Positions 20,072 to 30,193 of a stretch of DNA of 64,000 bases are shown here, in pieces (within the stretch, counting starts at the first letter, position 1; each line of letters begins with the position of its first letter). The stretch spans positions 124,001 to 188,000 of the forward strand of contig JAPJBO010000190.1 in assembly GCA_030068145.1 (NCBI GenBank). The letters are read 5' to 3'. The notes beneath the pieces are model-generated. The model was given only the letters and a program-made list of their open reading frames with translations. It had not been told where the DNA came from and did not search any database. The position numbers and the translations under genes are program-made. Source of the DNA: Diplonema papillatum (taxonomy: Eukaryota; Euglenozoa; Diplonemea; Diplonemida; Diplonemidae).

Positions 20072-22727
20072 TCACATGAACTCGACGATGTTGCGCAGGG
20101 CCTCCGGCGCCTTCTGCGCGATTTTGCCGATGGCAGACGACCGCCGGCCGGAGCACAGCAGAGCCATGCGGCGCCTGTACCAGAGGGCTCCAGGACCGGT
20201 GGGCAGCACGTCCGACACGTGGACGCCAGCCTGCGGCTCTGCGGCCTGGAGCTCCACTTTCAGCGGCTGCAACTCGACGGTTTGCACAGGCGAGCTCCAC
20301 GTGATGCTGACGCCGGCTTGGATGCAGGATTTGTCGATTCTGTCGATGGTCCACGTGTACATCCCTTCATTCGCATCGTAGAAGCATTCACCGACGTCCG
20401 TGTTGTCAATCGAGCCAGTGTTCGGCCCCGGCATCTTCACCACCAAGTTCAAGAACGCCGCGTTGTCGTCCTTCAGTGTGTACTGCAACAGGACGGAGTC
20501 CTCGTCACCCCAGATGCTGACGGACAGCGGAACCTCGAATGTGCTGCCAAGTTTCGCGGACCACTTCAGCATCAACGTCGACTTGTTGATCGGGAACGCT
20601 ACCGTGTTGCCAGGCTTCGAACGCAACACGTTCGTCTCCTTGAAGTGCTGTTGTGGTGTATGCGGTCGTCAATTGATGCCGGCTGCTCCGTGCACTGACT
20701 TTCGAGTGTTCATGGGTTTCGCTTGCTTCTCAAACATTAGAGTCAAGCACCACCCGCGCGCTGCGCGACGGGAGTGACATCGGGCTGTGGAAAAGCTCAT
20801 TGGCAGAGCTAAATAAAAATAAAAAAAAACGGGCGATTCGCTTAAAGAGACTCCGGACTTTCAATGTCTTGGGATGACCTTGAGAGACGTGGGGGGGGTG
20901 ACGCATCTTTTCCTCCTTTGTGATTCGCCTGGCGGCCTCCTTGAGTATCTTCCTACAAAGCATGTGTATCTACGAATAGCTGGTGGATTGGCTGGGCCAC
21001 TTTCACCGATGGAGAGCTTCTTCATCCCTCGCTTTGTTGGTTGCCTCCCGAGAAAGAGCAGACAGACAGCTCCAGCTTATGGAGCTTCTGATGCCAACGT
21101 TTGTGTCATGAATACTCGGGTTCTCTCAGGCGGGCGTCAGAACGGCAGCATACCTTGTCGTCCAGCTTCGGGAACGGTTGGAAGTCAAAGTTGGCGCGGT
21201 CTAAAGACGGGCGGCAGGCAACTTCGAAAAAGCCAAACTCGGGGCAAGGCACCGTCAGACTCAGAGAGCCCTTGATCTGTGGGTGGTGTATTAGCGAGTT
21301 CGGTTCGGGTTCAACGAGCAACTCTTTCGTGTTTCCGACAATCCCGTGTGGGCCTACCAATTCGGTGTATTTCGACCATATTCGCAGAGTTCTTCGTGGT
21401 ACGTGCTTCTGGTGATTGCATACATCAGCCAGTGGGGTCCACCCTGTTGCCTCACCACTGGTGTCGGCATCGCAAAACCGCTTTAAAACGGGTCTGGACT
21501 ACCCACACACCCTCTCCAGTGGGGTCGTACTTCGGTAAAGGAAGGCATCACGTATAAACGGGTCCACTATTTGCAAGCTTGCTTTGAGCTCTGAAGGCGC
21601 GTCTAGTGGAACCCCTTTCCGTTTCCACCGTTTGACGTACGTGATGAATGCCTCCTATTCCCACTCTTTCACGAAGTTGGACAGGGGTAGTTACCGTAGT
21701 ATCATGCAAACATTCAGGCCGTTTCCCTCTCCTCTGTTTGTACTCCCCCTTCCCGTGGTTGCATCCGCGTTTTATCCGTTTTTCCCGCCTTTCAATCCTG
21801 AGTTTTCTCACTGCGAACCACGGAAGACCAAACACACACCTTCGGCGCCTGGACCACGTCCCCATCGGCATCGAATGACATCGAGATCTGCTCCGTGATC
21901 TTCACGTCAGGCGTCATCATGTCCGACGAGCGGCCAGCCCCGGCTGCGCCGGGCCGCGACGCGGGTTTCGGTCGCGTGTTCGCCGACGGCTTCGAGCCTT
22001 CCTCCTCGAGCACGGCGGAGGCGACGTCCTTTTTGCTCTTTTTCCCGCCGATCTGCATGCCCGCGCCGCCGCCCATCTTCTTCGCCGGCGGCTGCGGCCT
22101 CTGCTCCTCGACCGGCTGCTCGGGCTCGTCGAGCACGGGGATCGTCTCGACGGGGGCCCGGTACGATGCGCCGCTTTCCTCTGCCCTCCGCTGCTCCGCC
22201 TTCAGCTTCCGCAGGCGGTCGGCTTCTCGGATGGCCTTCCGCTGGGCCTCCTTCACCTTCTGCAGCTCCAGCTCCTTCGCGTGGTCCTCGGCTTGCGAGC
22301 GCATCTCGAGGTTGCGGCGCACACCTTCGACGGTCACGTGGTCGCGGTAGCCCATCGAGATCATCTCGTCGAAGGCGAAGATGATTTCGAACGCGCACTC
22401 GACCACGTCGGCTTCGGACTTCGAGCCTTGCACAATTTCCGAGATGAGGCGGCCCATCATGCGGAGTGCTTCGAGGTCGTCTACGATGTTCGACCCCTTG
22501 TTGGTGACGAGGACGACGAGCATCGACTCGAACGGCTGGTACAAGTACCGCACGCTCTCGGTCTCGATGAACGTGTGCTGCGACCCCGCGCTCATGAGCC
22601 GCGGCAGCGCCGCCAGCAGCCCCTCGATGCGGATCCTGCTCATCTCCACATACTGCCTGCTCAGCAGCACCTTGCTCGACTTGTGCGGGGTCTCCTTCGT
22701 GAGCACCGCGGCTGCCAAGACCACCAT
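20072..22727 (-). CDS. ARCN1: Coatomer subunit delta (delta-COP), three exons
   Basis: Exons are 22727-21840, 21276-21154 and 20647-20072. Introns begin GTGTGT and GTATGC and end CCCACAG and AACAG; all joins are phase 0. The product is about 528 residues (human delta-COP is about 511). The N-terminal longin domain begins MVVLAAAVLTKET and includes SRQYVEMSRIRIEGLLAALP and FIETESVRYLYQP, then FAFDEMISMGYRD. A charged helical linker follows. The C-terminal mu-homology domain crosses the introns: exon 2 supplies IKGSLSLTVP and FDFQPFPKLDDK, exon 3 supplies FPINKSTLMLKW, then YTWTIDRIDKSCIQAG. Delta-COP is a subunit of the COPI coat that carries cargo from Golgi to ER and binds dilysine and tryptophan-based signals. 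The start is fixed by strong N-terminal conservation. The extreme C-terminus (after about residue 470) is less conserved. Confidence 0.93.
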
Positions 22728-23487
22728 TTTCCTTCGCCTTCACCCGTTCCGCGGCGTGGTCGATGCCTTTGGTGCGCTCCAGGTGATTTAAACTTTGCAA
22801 AACTGTTATATGGTACCCCCCGAAACCCCGTAATGCGTAGTTCCTGCGTAGTGTATGCGTACAATTTTCAGTACTACTAAAGATCTTGCGGGTTGCCCTT
22901 GTATTGTGCAGGCTAAAAAGACGTAGGCAGCGTGTTTTGGCAGTTGTCCAGAATACCTGAATCTACACAGGGTAAATACAAGTGGGAAAACGATCACCCG
23001 GCACGCGAAGCGCCTGTCTTTTTTTGGTGCGCGTTTTGCGAAACGGCGAGTCACGGACACTGCTGTCAAGCCAGTTCCACGCGTATACTGTGATGTCCAT
23101 ACGATCGCAAAAGGTCCAACATTTTTCCCGGATGCCACATTGAGAGGGAACCCTGCCTGCAAACAACTGTCCGCCCTCACACGTAGTGGGTGGACGAATC
23201 TGGCGGTTGCGGCGACATCTTCAGTGCTGAACTTAACCCTATTCCAACGGGGCACCTACAGACTAAATCAGGGTCGTGGGCATACCCATGCAGGGTCAAA
23301 ACCTTGTGTCTTTTTGGTAACAGGGGTTTAGACCCAAAAAAATGGCCACCCATTTTTTCTGGAAATAAGAGCTGTTTGCTCCCTGTCACCCGCTCGAAAG
23401 CTGCAGCGAGCTCGCTTGGATACGAGAACCTGCTCTTTCTCGACGGGGTGCCCCACAACATGGTAGACATTTAGGTGTTTTATATAT
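22728..23487. other. Intergenic, no supported gene
   Basis: It should include the delta-COP promoter and leader. Frames on both strands lack recognisable features. Confidence 0.4.
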
Positions 23488-24976
23488 TTTTCGTTGAACG
23501 CAGTGCCTGATCGTTTTTTACGTAAAGCTGGATTCAGGACGCAAGTGAAAACGCCACGGTTTGCGGCGACGAGCTTCTCATTTCCTCCAACATTTAATGT
23601 TTGGTAAAAAAAAATTGGGGGAAAAAAAATTGGAACAAATACTGCGGTGATTTTTGATGAAGTTGAGCAGTAGTAGTAGTAGTAGTAGTATGTGTCGTCT
23701 GCCGAAGCAGCCGGAGACAGCAGGCGCAGGGGGCAGGTCTTGCTTTACAATTCTCTTCTTCATGGAGACCCGCCCCCGGCAATCCAGACTGTCCAATCAC
23801 TGTCGAGAAAGGTTTGCGCCCTATTGTGATGAGGTGGTTGACCAGGCCCCCACGAAGCCTTATACACAACACGGCTACAACACGAGGATGCAGCCCTGCT
23901 TAGGTGTGCACTCAGCCATCACAGGGCCCCAGATCTCGCTACTTGTAGGCGATCCATACAACAGCTGCATCAGACGCAGCTTGATCCGAGAGCTCGCTAG
24001 GGGAGGTGACGCTGCTCACCTGCCAGTCTCTCAACTGACTGCTGCCCCGTGCCATGACGTTGAGCAAAAACAAAATCCAAAATGTTTTTTTGGGGGCTGT
24101 CGGGCCCCGCGGCAGCGTTTATCAAAAAGACACAAAAAAAAAAGGTTTTGACATACCCACTAATGCCTTGAGTCAATTTTCTAGACTGTTTCTTGTAGTA
24201 AGCGGTCGGTTTTTTGAAGTCTCCGTTTGACTTGGGAGTTTTCTATCCGTCATAGGCGACGAATTTTGGGCCTCCAAGAGCTGTGCAATGCAATGGAAAT
24301 TTCGATTTTATGGCGGTTTATTTTTTCCCGTTTGCTGCTCTTGGAGGAAAGCACGGTTGCGATTTCGCCCGAGCGGCACACACGACTCCACGGCTTCCTC
24401 AAGAATCGCACCCATCGCAGACCGTGGAAGCTCGTTTGTTGCAAATGAAGCAAGGCGAAGCACTGAAAGTGTGGAGGTGCAGCGGAGCCTTTACGATGAT
24501 CCGCGGCAGGTTGGTTTCTCTCCCGCGTTTGCTGGCTCGCGTGTTCTTGGTTACTTTTTTTTTGGTTTTGTATTGTGCGGCAACGAGCCGGCTGTTCGTG
24601 CTGAGGCTAGGTTACAATTCTGCACAAACGGGGAGGCGGTGTGCTAGTAGTCAATGCACAGAAACGACTGAACCGTGTGTGCCAAAAAGGGCTTCTCCGC
24701 ATTTGAACGCCCAAATATGTTTGCCACAGACAGGGGTGGAGAGGGGAGATTGGCCAGCCGGGTACTTTTCGACGACCCCCTCGTTCACACCCCTGCCTGG
24801 CAACTCGTTCCTCTTCAAGAACACAGGGTGCTATGCGGTTCTCAACTCCTTTTTCACCAAACATGAAATGTTGGAGGAAATGAGAAGCTCGTCGCCGCAA
24901 ACCGTGGCGTTTTCACTTGCGTCCTGAATCCAGCTTTACGTAAAAAAAAACGATCAGGCACTGCGTTCAACGAAAA
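23488..24976. mobile_element. Non-autonomous DNA element with about 122-bp terminal inverted repeats
   Basis: The left end (23488-23609) starts 'ttttcgttgaacgcagtg'. The right end (24855-24976) is its near-perfect reverse complement; the arms differ only by the length of a T/A run and a few bases. The interior of about 1.24 kb has an AGT microsatellite near 23670 and an 11-bp inverted repeat ('cctccaagagc' near 24267, 'gctcttggagg' near 24336). No transposase-like frame is present. No target duplication is obvious (left flank 'tatatat', right flank 'caactctc'), so the superfamily is undetermined. Confidence 0.75.
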
Positions 24977-25005
24977 CAACTCTCTCTTCCCGTCATCATC
25001 ATCAT

Positions 25006-25097
25006 TAGTTTTGTATCAGCCGCGGTTGTGCGAGTGACGAGCTCTTATCACTAGTTTTGTATCAGCCGCGGTTGTGCGAGTGACGAGCTCTTATTTC
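25006..25097. repeat. Two tandem copies of a 46-bp unit
   Basis: The unit starts 'tagttttgtatcagccgcgg' and ends 'gacgagctcttatcac'. The second copy differs only in its last bases. It lies just outside the right terminal repeat of the element at 23488-24976. Confidence 0.8.
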
Positions 25098-25726
25098 CCG
25101 GTCGTTGCCCTCAGATTCACCAGAGCCCCTACACTGCTTTTGCAAACCCAGCCTAAAACTGGGAAACCGGATCATTGCGGAAGGCCTGCGCAAATCGGAG
25201 TTAGAAGGCCGGTATTTCAAGTTGTTGTGTACTGCAAGTAGTTTGCCTACCGCTTCGTAGGTACTGCGCTGTGGGTAAGAACGATACCCGGAACACTACC
25301 ATTGACCGACGATGTCGGTTCTAGCAGCGCCCAGTGCTGCAGGACGTCGAGCCAGTGTGTTCAGCTCGCAGTTTGCGGGATGATGGCAAAGCCGGCATCG
25401 AATACTTGGTACAGCATACCGCCACCGTGGCCCACGTCGACCCGAGGGAGCAGCTCGGTCACAACTCGAATCGCAAGAGTGGATCTGCAAAGAGTCCACA
25501 GGCGAAGCGTCTCGACTGAATGTAGCGCTTGTGAGGCGTAGTGCGTCAAGCCGCGCGCGCACGGAGAAATAACAGCCCTCGAGGACAGCGCACAGCCTTC
25601 CTGATTCGCGGCCAAGGGCCTGTCGTGTGACTCATACGGCGGTGGGCAAACAACAAACCCCTTTCTCCGCGACTATTGGCGGACGGGGTGGCAGGAAGAC
25701 AGGCAACCAGAGACCTGTCGTGCTGC
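25098..25726. other. Intergenic, no supported gene
   Basis: No convincing coding or RNA signal was seen. This is the 3' flank of sulfotransferase gene A. Confidence 0.4.
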
Positions 25727-28581
25727 TTAGGGAACTACGCCGTCTGATTTGTAGCCGATGCGGGATATGTCGGACTCATACAGCTCGGCGACGAGCTGCT
25801 TCGCCTCTTCGGTGTAGTACTTCTTGATCTTCGCGCTTGTTCCCACCGAGTGGGCAAGGTCCACTCCATGCTTTTTGGCCATTGGCCTCTCGCCGACGAT
25901 GGCGTACAGCATCTCCGCGTCGGTCGGGTCCTCCAAGCGGCCGACCCAGTCGTACTCGATGTGGTCAAGGCCGCAGACCTGCACGCCGGGGACCCAATGG
26001 GCATTCCGGAAGTCGACGATGTTGAGCTTGTGGGCCTTCATCGTCTTGAGATACTCGACGAACGTCATGTCGTCTTTGGGGAGAGGTTCTTCGCCGCCGG
26101 TGAGGGCCCGCTTCCACATGACGCACTCGTTCTTCGTGCGACGCGTGCTGTTCTCGCACTTGTTGAAGCGCTCGAGGTACGTGGCGAGAGACCGGGTGTA
26201 CGGGCTTCGGGTCACGGTGAACTTGAAGTATTCGCCGCCGTTGAGTATGCCCCGCAGCGCCTCGTCGGAGATGAACTGCCCGTTCACGATGCGGGGGCCT
26301 TTGTACAGCTCCCGATTGTGCACCGTCCCGCCTTTGAACAGCCCCGCGTTATTAAGCAGCCACGCCTTATACGACGTGCACCCGGCCTTCGGGATCACGC
26401 AGTACAGCAGCTTGAGCTCGTGGTCCACGTAGAACTGCTCCGACACGCCGCGGATCCGCAGCTCGCGCACCTGCGCAGCCGACAGCCCCGCGTCTGTGAA
26501 CGACCCCTGCTTGGCAGCCGCAGCGCCGGGGTGCTTCTCGAGGAGGTGCTTCCGGGTGATGGGTGCCGCGGCGGCGCCCCCGTCCTCGGGGGCGCCGGCG
26601 CATGCGTTCGGCTCGCCGATGCCGGCCGCCTCCGCAGGAGGGAACGAGCGGTGCTTCCGCAGAAGCGCCTTCAGCGCAGACGTCCGGCGCCACGCGTGGC
26701 ACACCGCGGGCACCGTTGGCGGCGGGGAGAACGTCGGCTGCGGCGGCAGCGTCCGCGGCCGTGGAGAGTACCCTCCTGCGCCGCCCTTCGCCGCGCCGCC
26801 GTGGATGCTCTTCAGCCCGCTCGCCGGCGGCGGCCGCGGCGGCAGGCCCCCGCCCAGCTTCCGACCAGACTCCGGCCGGCTCGCCTTCTCCCGCGGCGGC
26901 CCGCCCACCTTCGGCTTCGCCGCGCTGGCGTCTCTGCCCCGCCCCGTCGGCGGCGGCGCCGTCTCGGGCGCCGGCGGCTTGTCCTTTTCGGCGGATCCGT
27001 CCCCCGATGCCGAAGCTTCCCCCTCGGAAGAAGCCTCCGCCGCAGCGTCGTCCTTCAACTGCTGGGCGGGGTCTTCTTGGGCGCGGATGCCTTGCGACAT
27101 TATCTTCCTGGCCTGCGTGTTGTGGGTGGAAAATCTGAGTTCGATGTTTAGACAGCACGCTCGTCAACGTGGCCAGACTACTGGTTGTGCACAGTGCGCT
27201 GCTCAGGGTAGTTGAACATTCCCCACGCGGGGGGGGATGGCCGTGGAACCCTCCCCCAAGCCCGCGAACGGTGGGAAGGATTGGCACATCTCCCTTTCAG
27301 TGCGGCTTGTGGGTTTGACACCCTAAGCCTCGCACACGTGTTAGACTCCTTGGTCCGTGTTTCAAGACGGGTAGTAGAGGGTGTCCCCTCCGAACAGCCT
27401 CCCTGGCCCTGGCCCACACCTGATGCCGCAACCCCTTCACCCCGGCGGCGCTTTGGCTTGAGCCAGGAGCCTCAAGGGGTTCGCGCGAGGAGCAGACACA
27501 AAAAAAGAGAGAGAGACGATTTGAGTGCAGGGACCATCTCTCCGGGGAGGTTCCGGTCTCCTCACTTCTCTTCGTGCTGCTACGGCGGGCGTAAGTCGCT
27601 CCGGAGGCGCGACTGCAGGTTGCGGCTCTGCTACAGTGAGTGGCGGCACCGGAGTTGGTGCTGCAGCGGGCGCTCTGGCCGGCGGGTGAGCTCGTCTCGC
27701 AGGGGATCGCCGGCTTGTAACGCTGCGGGCTCTCTTCTTCCTCGCGACTGCGCGGCCTACGGCGGCGGCTAACACCTTGATGGGAAACTTCACCTTCCAT
27801 TGAGCGAAGGCTACGCCCTGAGTACACGGGTTTGGCGTCGTTCCAGCGGTCTTTGGAGCAAACTGCTTCTATGCTGTTTAACATCACGTCTGTCCTCGTC
27901 CAGCTGCAAAACGTGGACGGTGTGTGAAAAAGATGCAAACCTCAGTCACCAGGTGCCGGAAATGATACGGCTTGAACCCATCGATGACTACTCCACTCGG
28001 CTGGTCGGCCAGTTGCTTCAGCTGTCGGGGTTGCGATGAATTCGAGTGCCAACCCGCAAAAACGAATGAAAAGTTAACTCTGCAAAAGCAAACTTCCACG
28101 GACGAGCAGCAAGGGTGCATCCTGCGCTCAGATGCTGTAACCTTGCTCCACCGATTTCCACAACAACTCGTCTTCTTGCGAGTGTGGTAAAGGACACCAC
28201 CACTTCACATGGCGCCAACACTGAAAACCTGCTGTACGAATTGGTTGGAGCGGAGTGACACACCGTGACGTGCTGCCGAGCTACAAGTTCTGAGTAACGA
28301 TCAAGGTCGAGAGTCGTCAGGAGATTCAGCGTTTCGAGGACTTCGTAGTTCTGCGCTGGGGATGCTGAGGGACGCGAAGACGATTTGTGTGCTGACAGCG
28401 TCTCGAGGAAGCCGTAAGCCACGGCGGATCCTGCGAGGAACGCGAGGACGGTGAGAATCCCGCTCGCAGGCGGCGCCTTCGGCGCACTCGACTTCTCATC
28501 GTCGGGGTCCTCGACGTTGACATCGCTCTCGGCAACAGCACGCAGCGGCTCGCGCGACAGCGTTCGAATGCGACTCGACAT
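25727..28581 (-). CDS. Carbohydrate sulfotransferase A (HNK-1/chondroitin ST family), three exons
   Basis: Exons are 28581-28264 (106 codons), 28021-27941 (27 codons) and 27112-25727 (461 residues plus stop), all joined in phase 0; total about 594 residues. Exon 1 gives a short cytosolic tail and a signal anchor at about residues 41-59 (ILTVLAFLAGSAVAYGFL), the type II layout of Golgi sulfotransferases. A Pro/Gly-rich stem follows. The catalytic domain has the PAPS 5'-phosphosulfate loop (CVIPKAGCTSYK, about 371-382) and 3'-phosphate site (TRSPYTR, about 434-440), then the family signature HWVPGVQVCGLDHIEYDW. It should transfer sulfate from PAPS to a sugar in the Golgi lumen. Paralogue B (30194-32515) has the same three exons and splice phases, which strongly supports this model. 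Intron 2 contains a SINE copy and an LSU rRNA fragment. The sugar acceptor is unknown. Confidence 0.85.
27230..27430 (-). pseudogene. Fragment of large-subunit (28S) rRNA gene inside an intron
   Basis: Read on the minus strand, 27372-27291 contains the universally conserved LSU block 'cttgaaacacggaccaagga' followed by 'gtctaacacgtgtgcgag' and a 'cactgaaagggag' segment equivalent to the conserved 'atgaaagtgaa' site. This is the end of the D2 and start of the D3 region. Flanks to about 27230 and 27430 are GC-rich and may be diverged LSU. The rest of an rRNA operon is absent, and it lies within intron 2 of sulfotransferase A in sense orientation, so it is a relic fragment. Confidence 0.8.
27505..27928 (-). 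mobile_element. SINE-like repeat copy 2, in intron 2 of sulfotransferase A
   Basis: It is about 90% similar over its length to 13126-13557, in the same strand relation to its host gene. It starts 12 bases inside the intron donor and ends with a (TC)n tail followed by poly-T (poly-A run at about 27500 on the plus strand). Frames are broken relative to copy 1, so it is non-coding. Confidence 0.7.
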
Positions 28582-30193
28582 CTCCACCACGCCAACTACA
28601 GACGCCCTCCCCCACGCCCAGCCGCCACCCTGCATTGCCACGTCGGGTATCACAATGTTTCGGCAGTGCAAGCACTGCGGCAATAGAAATCCCGACAGAG
28701 ATTCTATCCAGAGGGGATCTCGCATTTGATTTGCAACTCAGCGGCGTGTGTGTTTGCTTTCAAACTCGGTATTGCGCTTGATCCACGGCGGTCGGCTGAC
28801 GTTGCGGTCCACCCTGCAGAACTTCCCGAAGCAGACAGTTGACATCGCAGACAAACAGAGGTGGTGGGAAACGCAATTAAGCGAAGGAAGACTGCAACTT
28901 CACTGTCGGGGATAGAGGCTAGGACGACGTCGGAGAGGGAGACGGAGCCTTCCGACGGAGGCTCCTTAGGTGGTGGAGCACAATGACGGGAATTTTGAGT
29001 TGCTGTCTACAGGATGTAGCAGGACTGCGAAAAATTCGTTTCGAGTGGCAGACTTTGTAGTCGGGCCTTCTGCTGCACTGCAAAGACCGGGTTCTTGCCG
29101 ATTATGCACGCAGTGGGCCTGGTGCATCTTCATAGTGTGGCCACTGACAGGTCTTTCCTCAGACCGAACGGTCAGAAACTGACGCATAACAACTGGTTGG
29201 GGGGGGGAACTTATTGTACAGCTATGGCAAATTGTCACCCAACGCGACGATGGCTCTGGTGCCTCCGCCTTCTTCTCGTTAGATTCGGTGCTCAGCATCG
29301 TGCTCGGGTAGCGGTCTGGGGGTTCAGTCTTTATTCCACGGGCGTGTGACTGGCGCCGCAATGCTTTGCCTTCCGATTCCTCTTCCTGGCGAGCACACGG
29401 CAGTACTGAATCGAAGATCAACACGGCAGGAAATGCAAGGCTGGGGTTTCACCTGCTCTTTAGCAACTGACTTCTGCCTTTGCGTCTCGCTTTGGAGTCA
29501 AAGCTTGCTTGAGACTCTGGGTGTTGAAGTGGTGCACAGTGGTTCAGTCTTCGTTCTCCCCAGTGCCCGTTGCCAACGCACAGTGCTTGAGTACGTCGTC
29601 TTCAGGTCGAAGGCCGCGAAGAGCGCTGGGCTGGGCTGAGCGCCAAGAGCGGTTCCCTACTTAAAAAAATTAGTATGGCGCTTCCGTTTGTTTGTGCGCA
29701 CTAGCGGCTTTTCACCTGATTTGGTGAGTTGCTTTTAGTACGCTGCCAACTACTAATTTTTAGTACCAACAATGCATTGTTAACACAAAAAACAGAATGC
29801 GTGCATCCGGCCACTGTCTCTCGTCTAACCCGGCCTCGTCTCCGCGGGCCATTGCCGAGAAGTCTTGGCTGCTGAGAGCTTGAGTTTCTCGGCGGAGACA
29901 GTCTCAAACGCTTCGCATGCACGACACAACGGGCTGTCAAGTGTTGGGGGCACAGACCCAGGAAGGTACACTGGCTCTTCGCCACGAGGCGAGGCAAAAA
30001 GAAGCGGGCTTCTTTCCCCCCCAACAGTGCCCAACAATGCTGGTAACAGCAGCAGCTGAAAGTTTTGCGAGCGCGGAGGAATCCGCGCACACGGAGTTAG
30101 CTTGCGGGCAAGCGCAGTTCTCTGCGCCTTTCCATCACTGAACTTGCTCGCTATCAAGATACATCGTGCCCTAACAGCTCGGGGCGCGGTGCT
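28582..30193. other. Intergenic between the two sulfotransferase genes
   Basis: No gene, RNA or structured repeat could be supported in these 1.6 kb. It should hold the promoter of gene A and the 3' end of gene B. Confidence 0.4.

Noticed and set aside
23488..24976. Transposase within the TIR element
   Set aside because: No frame in the interior has catalytic-domain character; the longest is about 210 codons with no motif.
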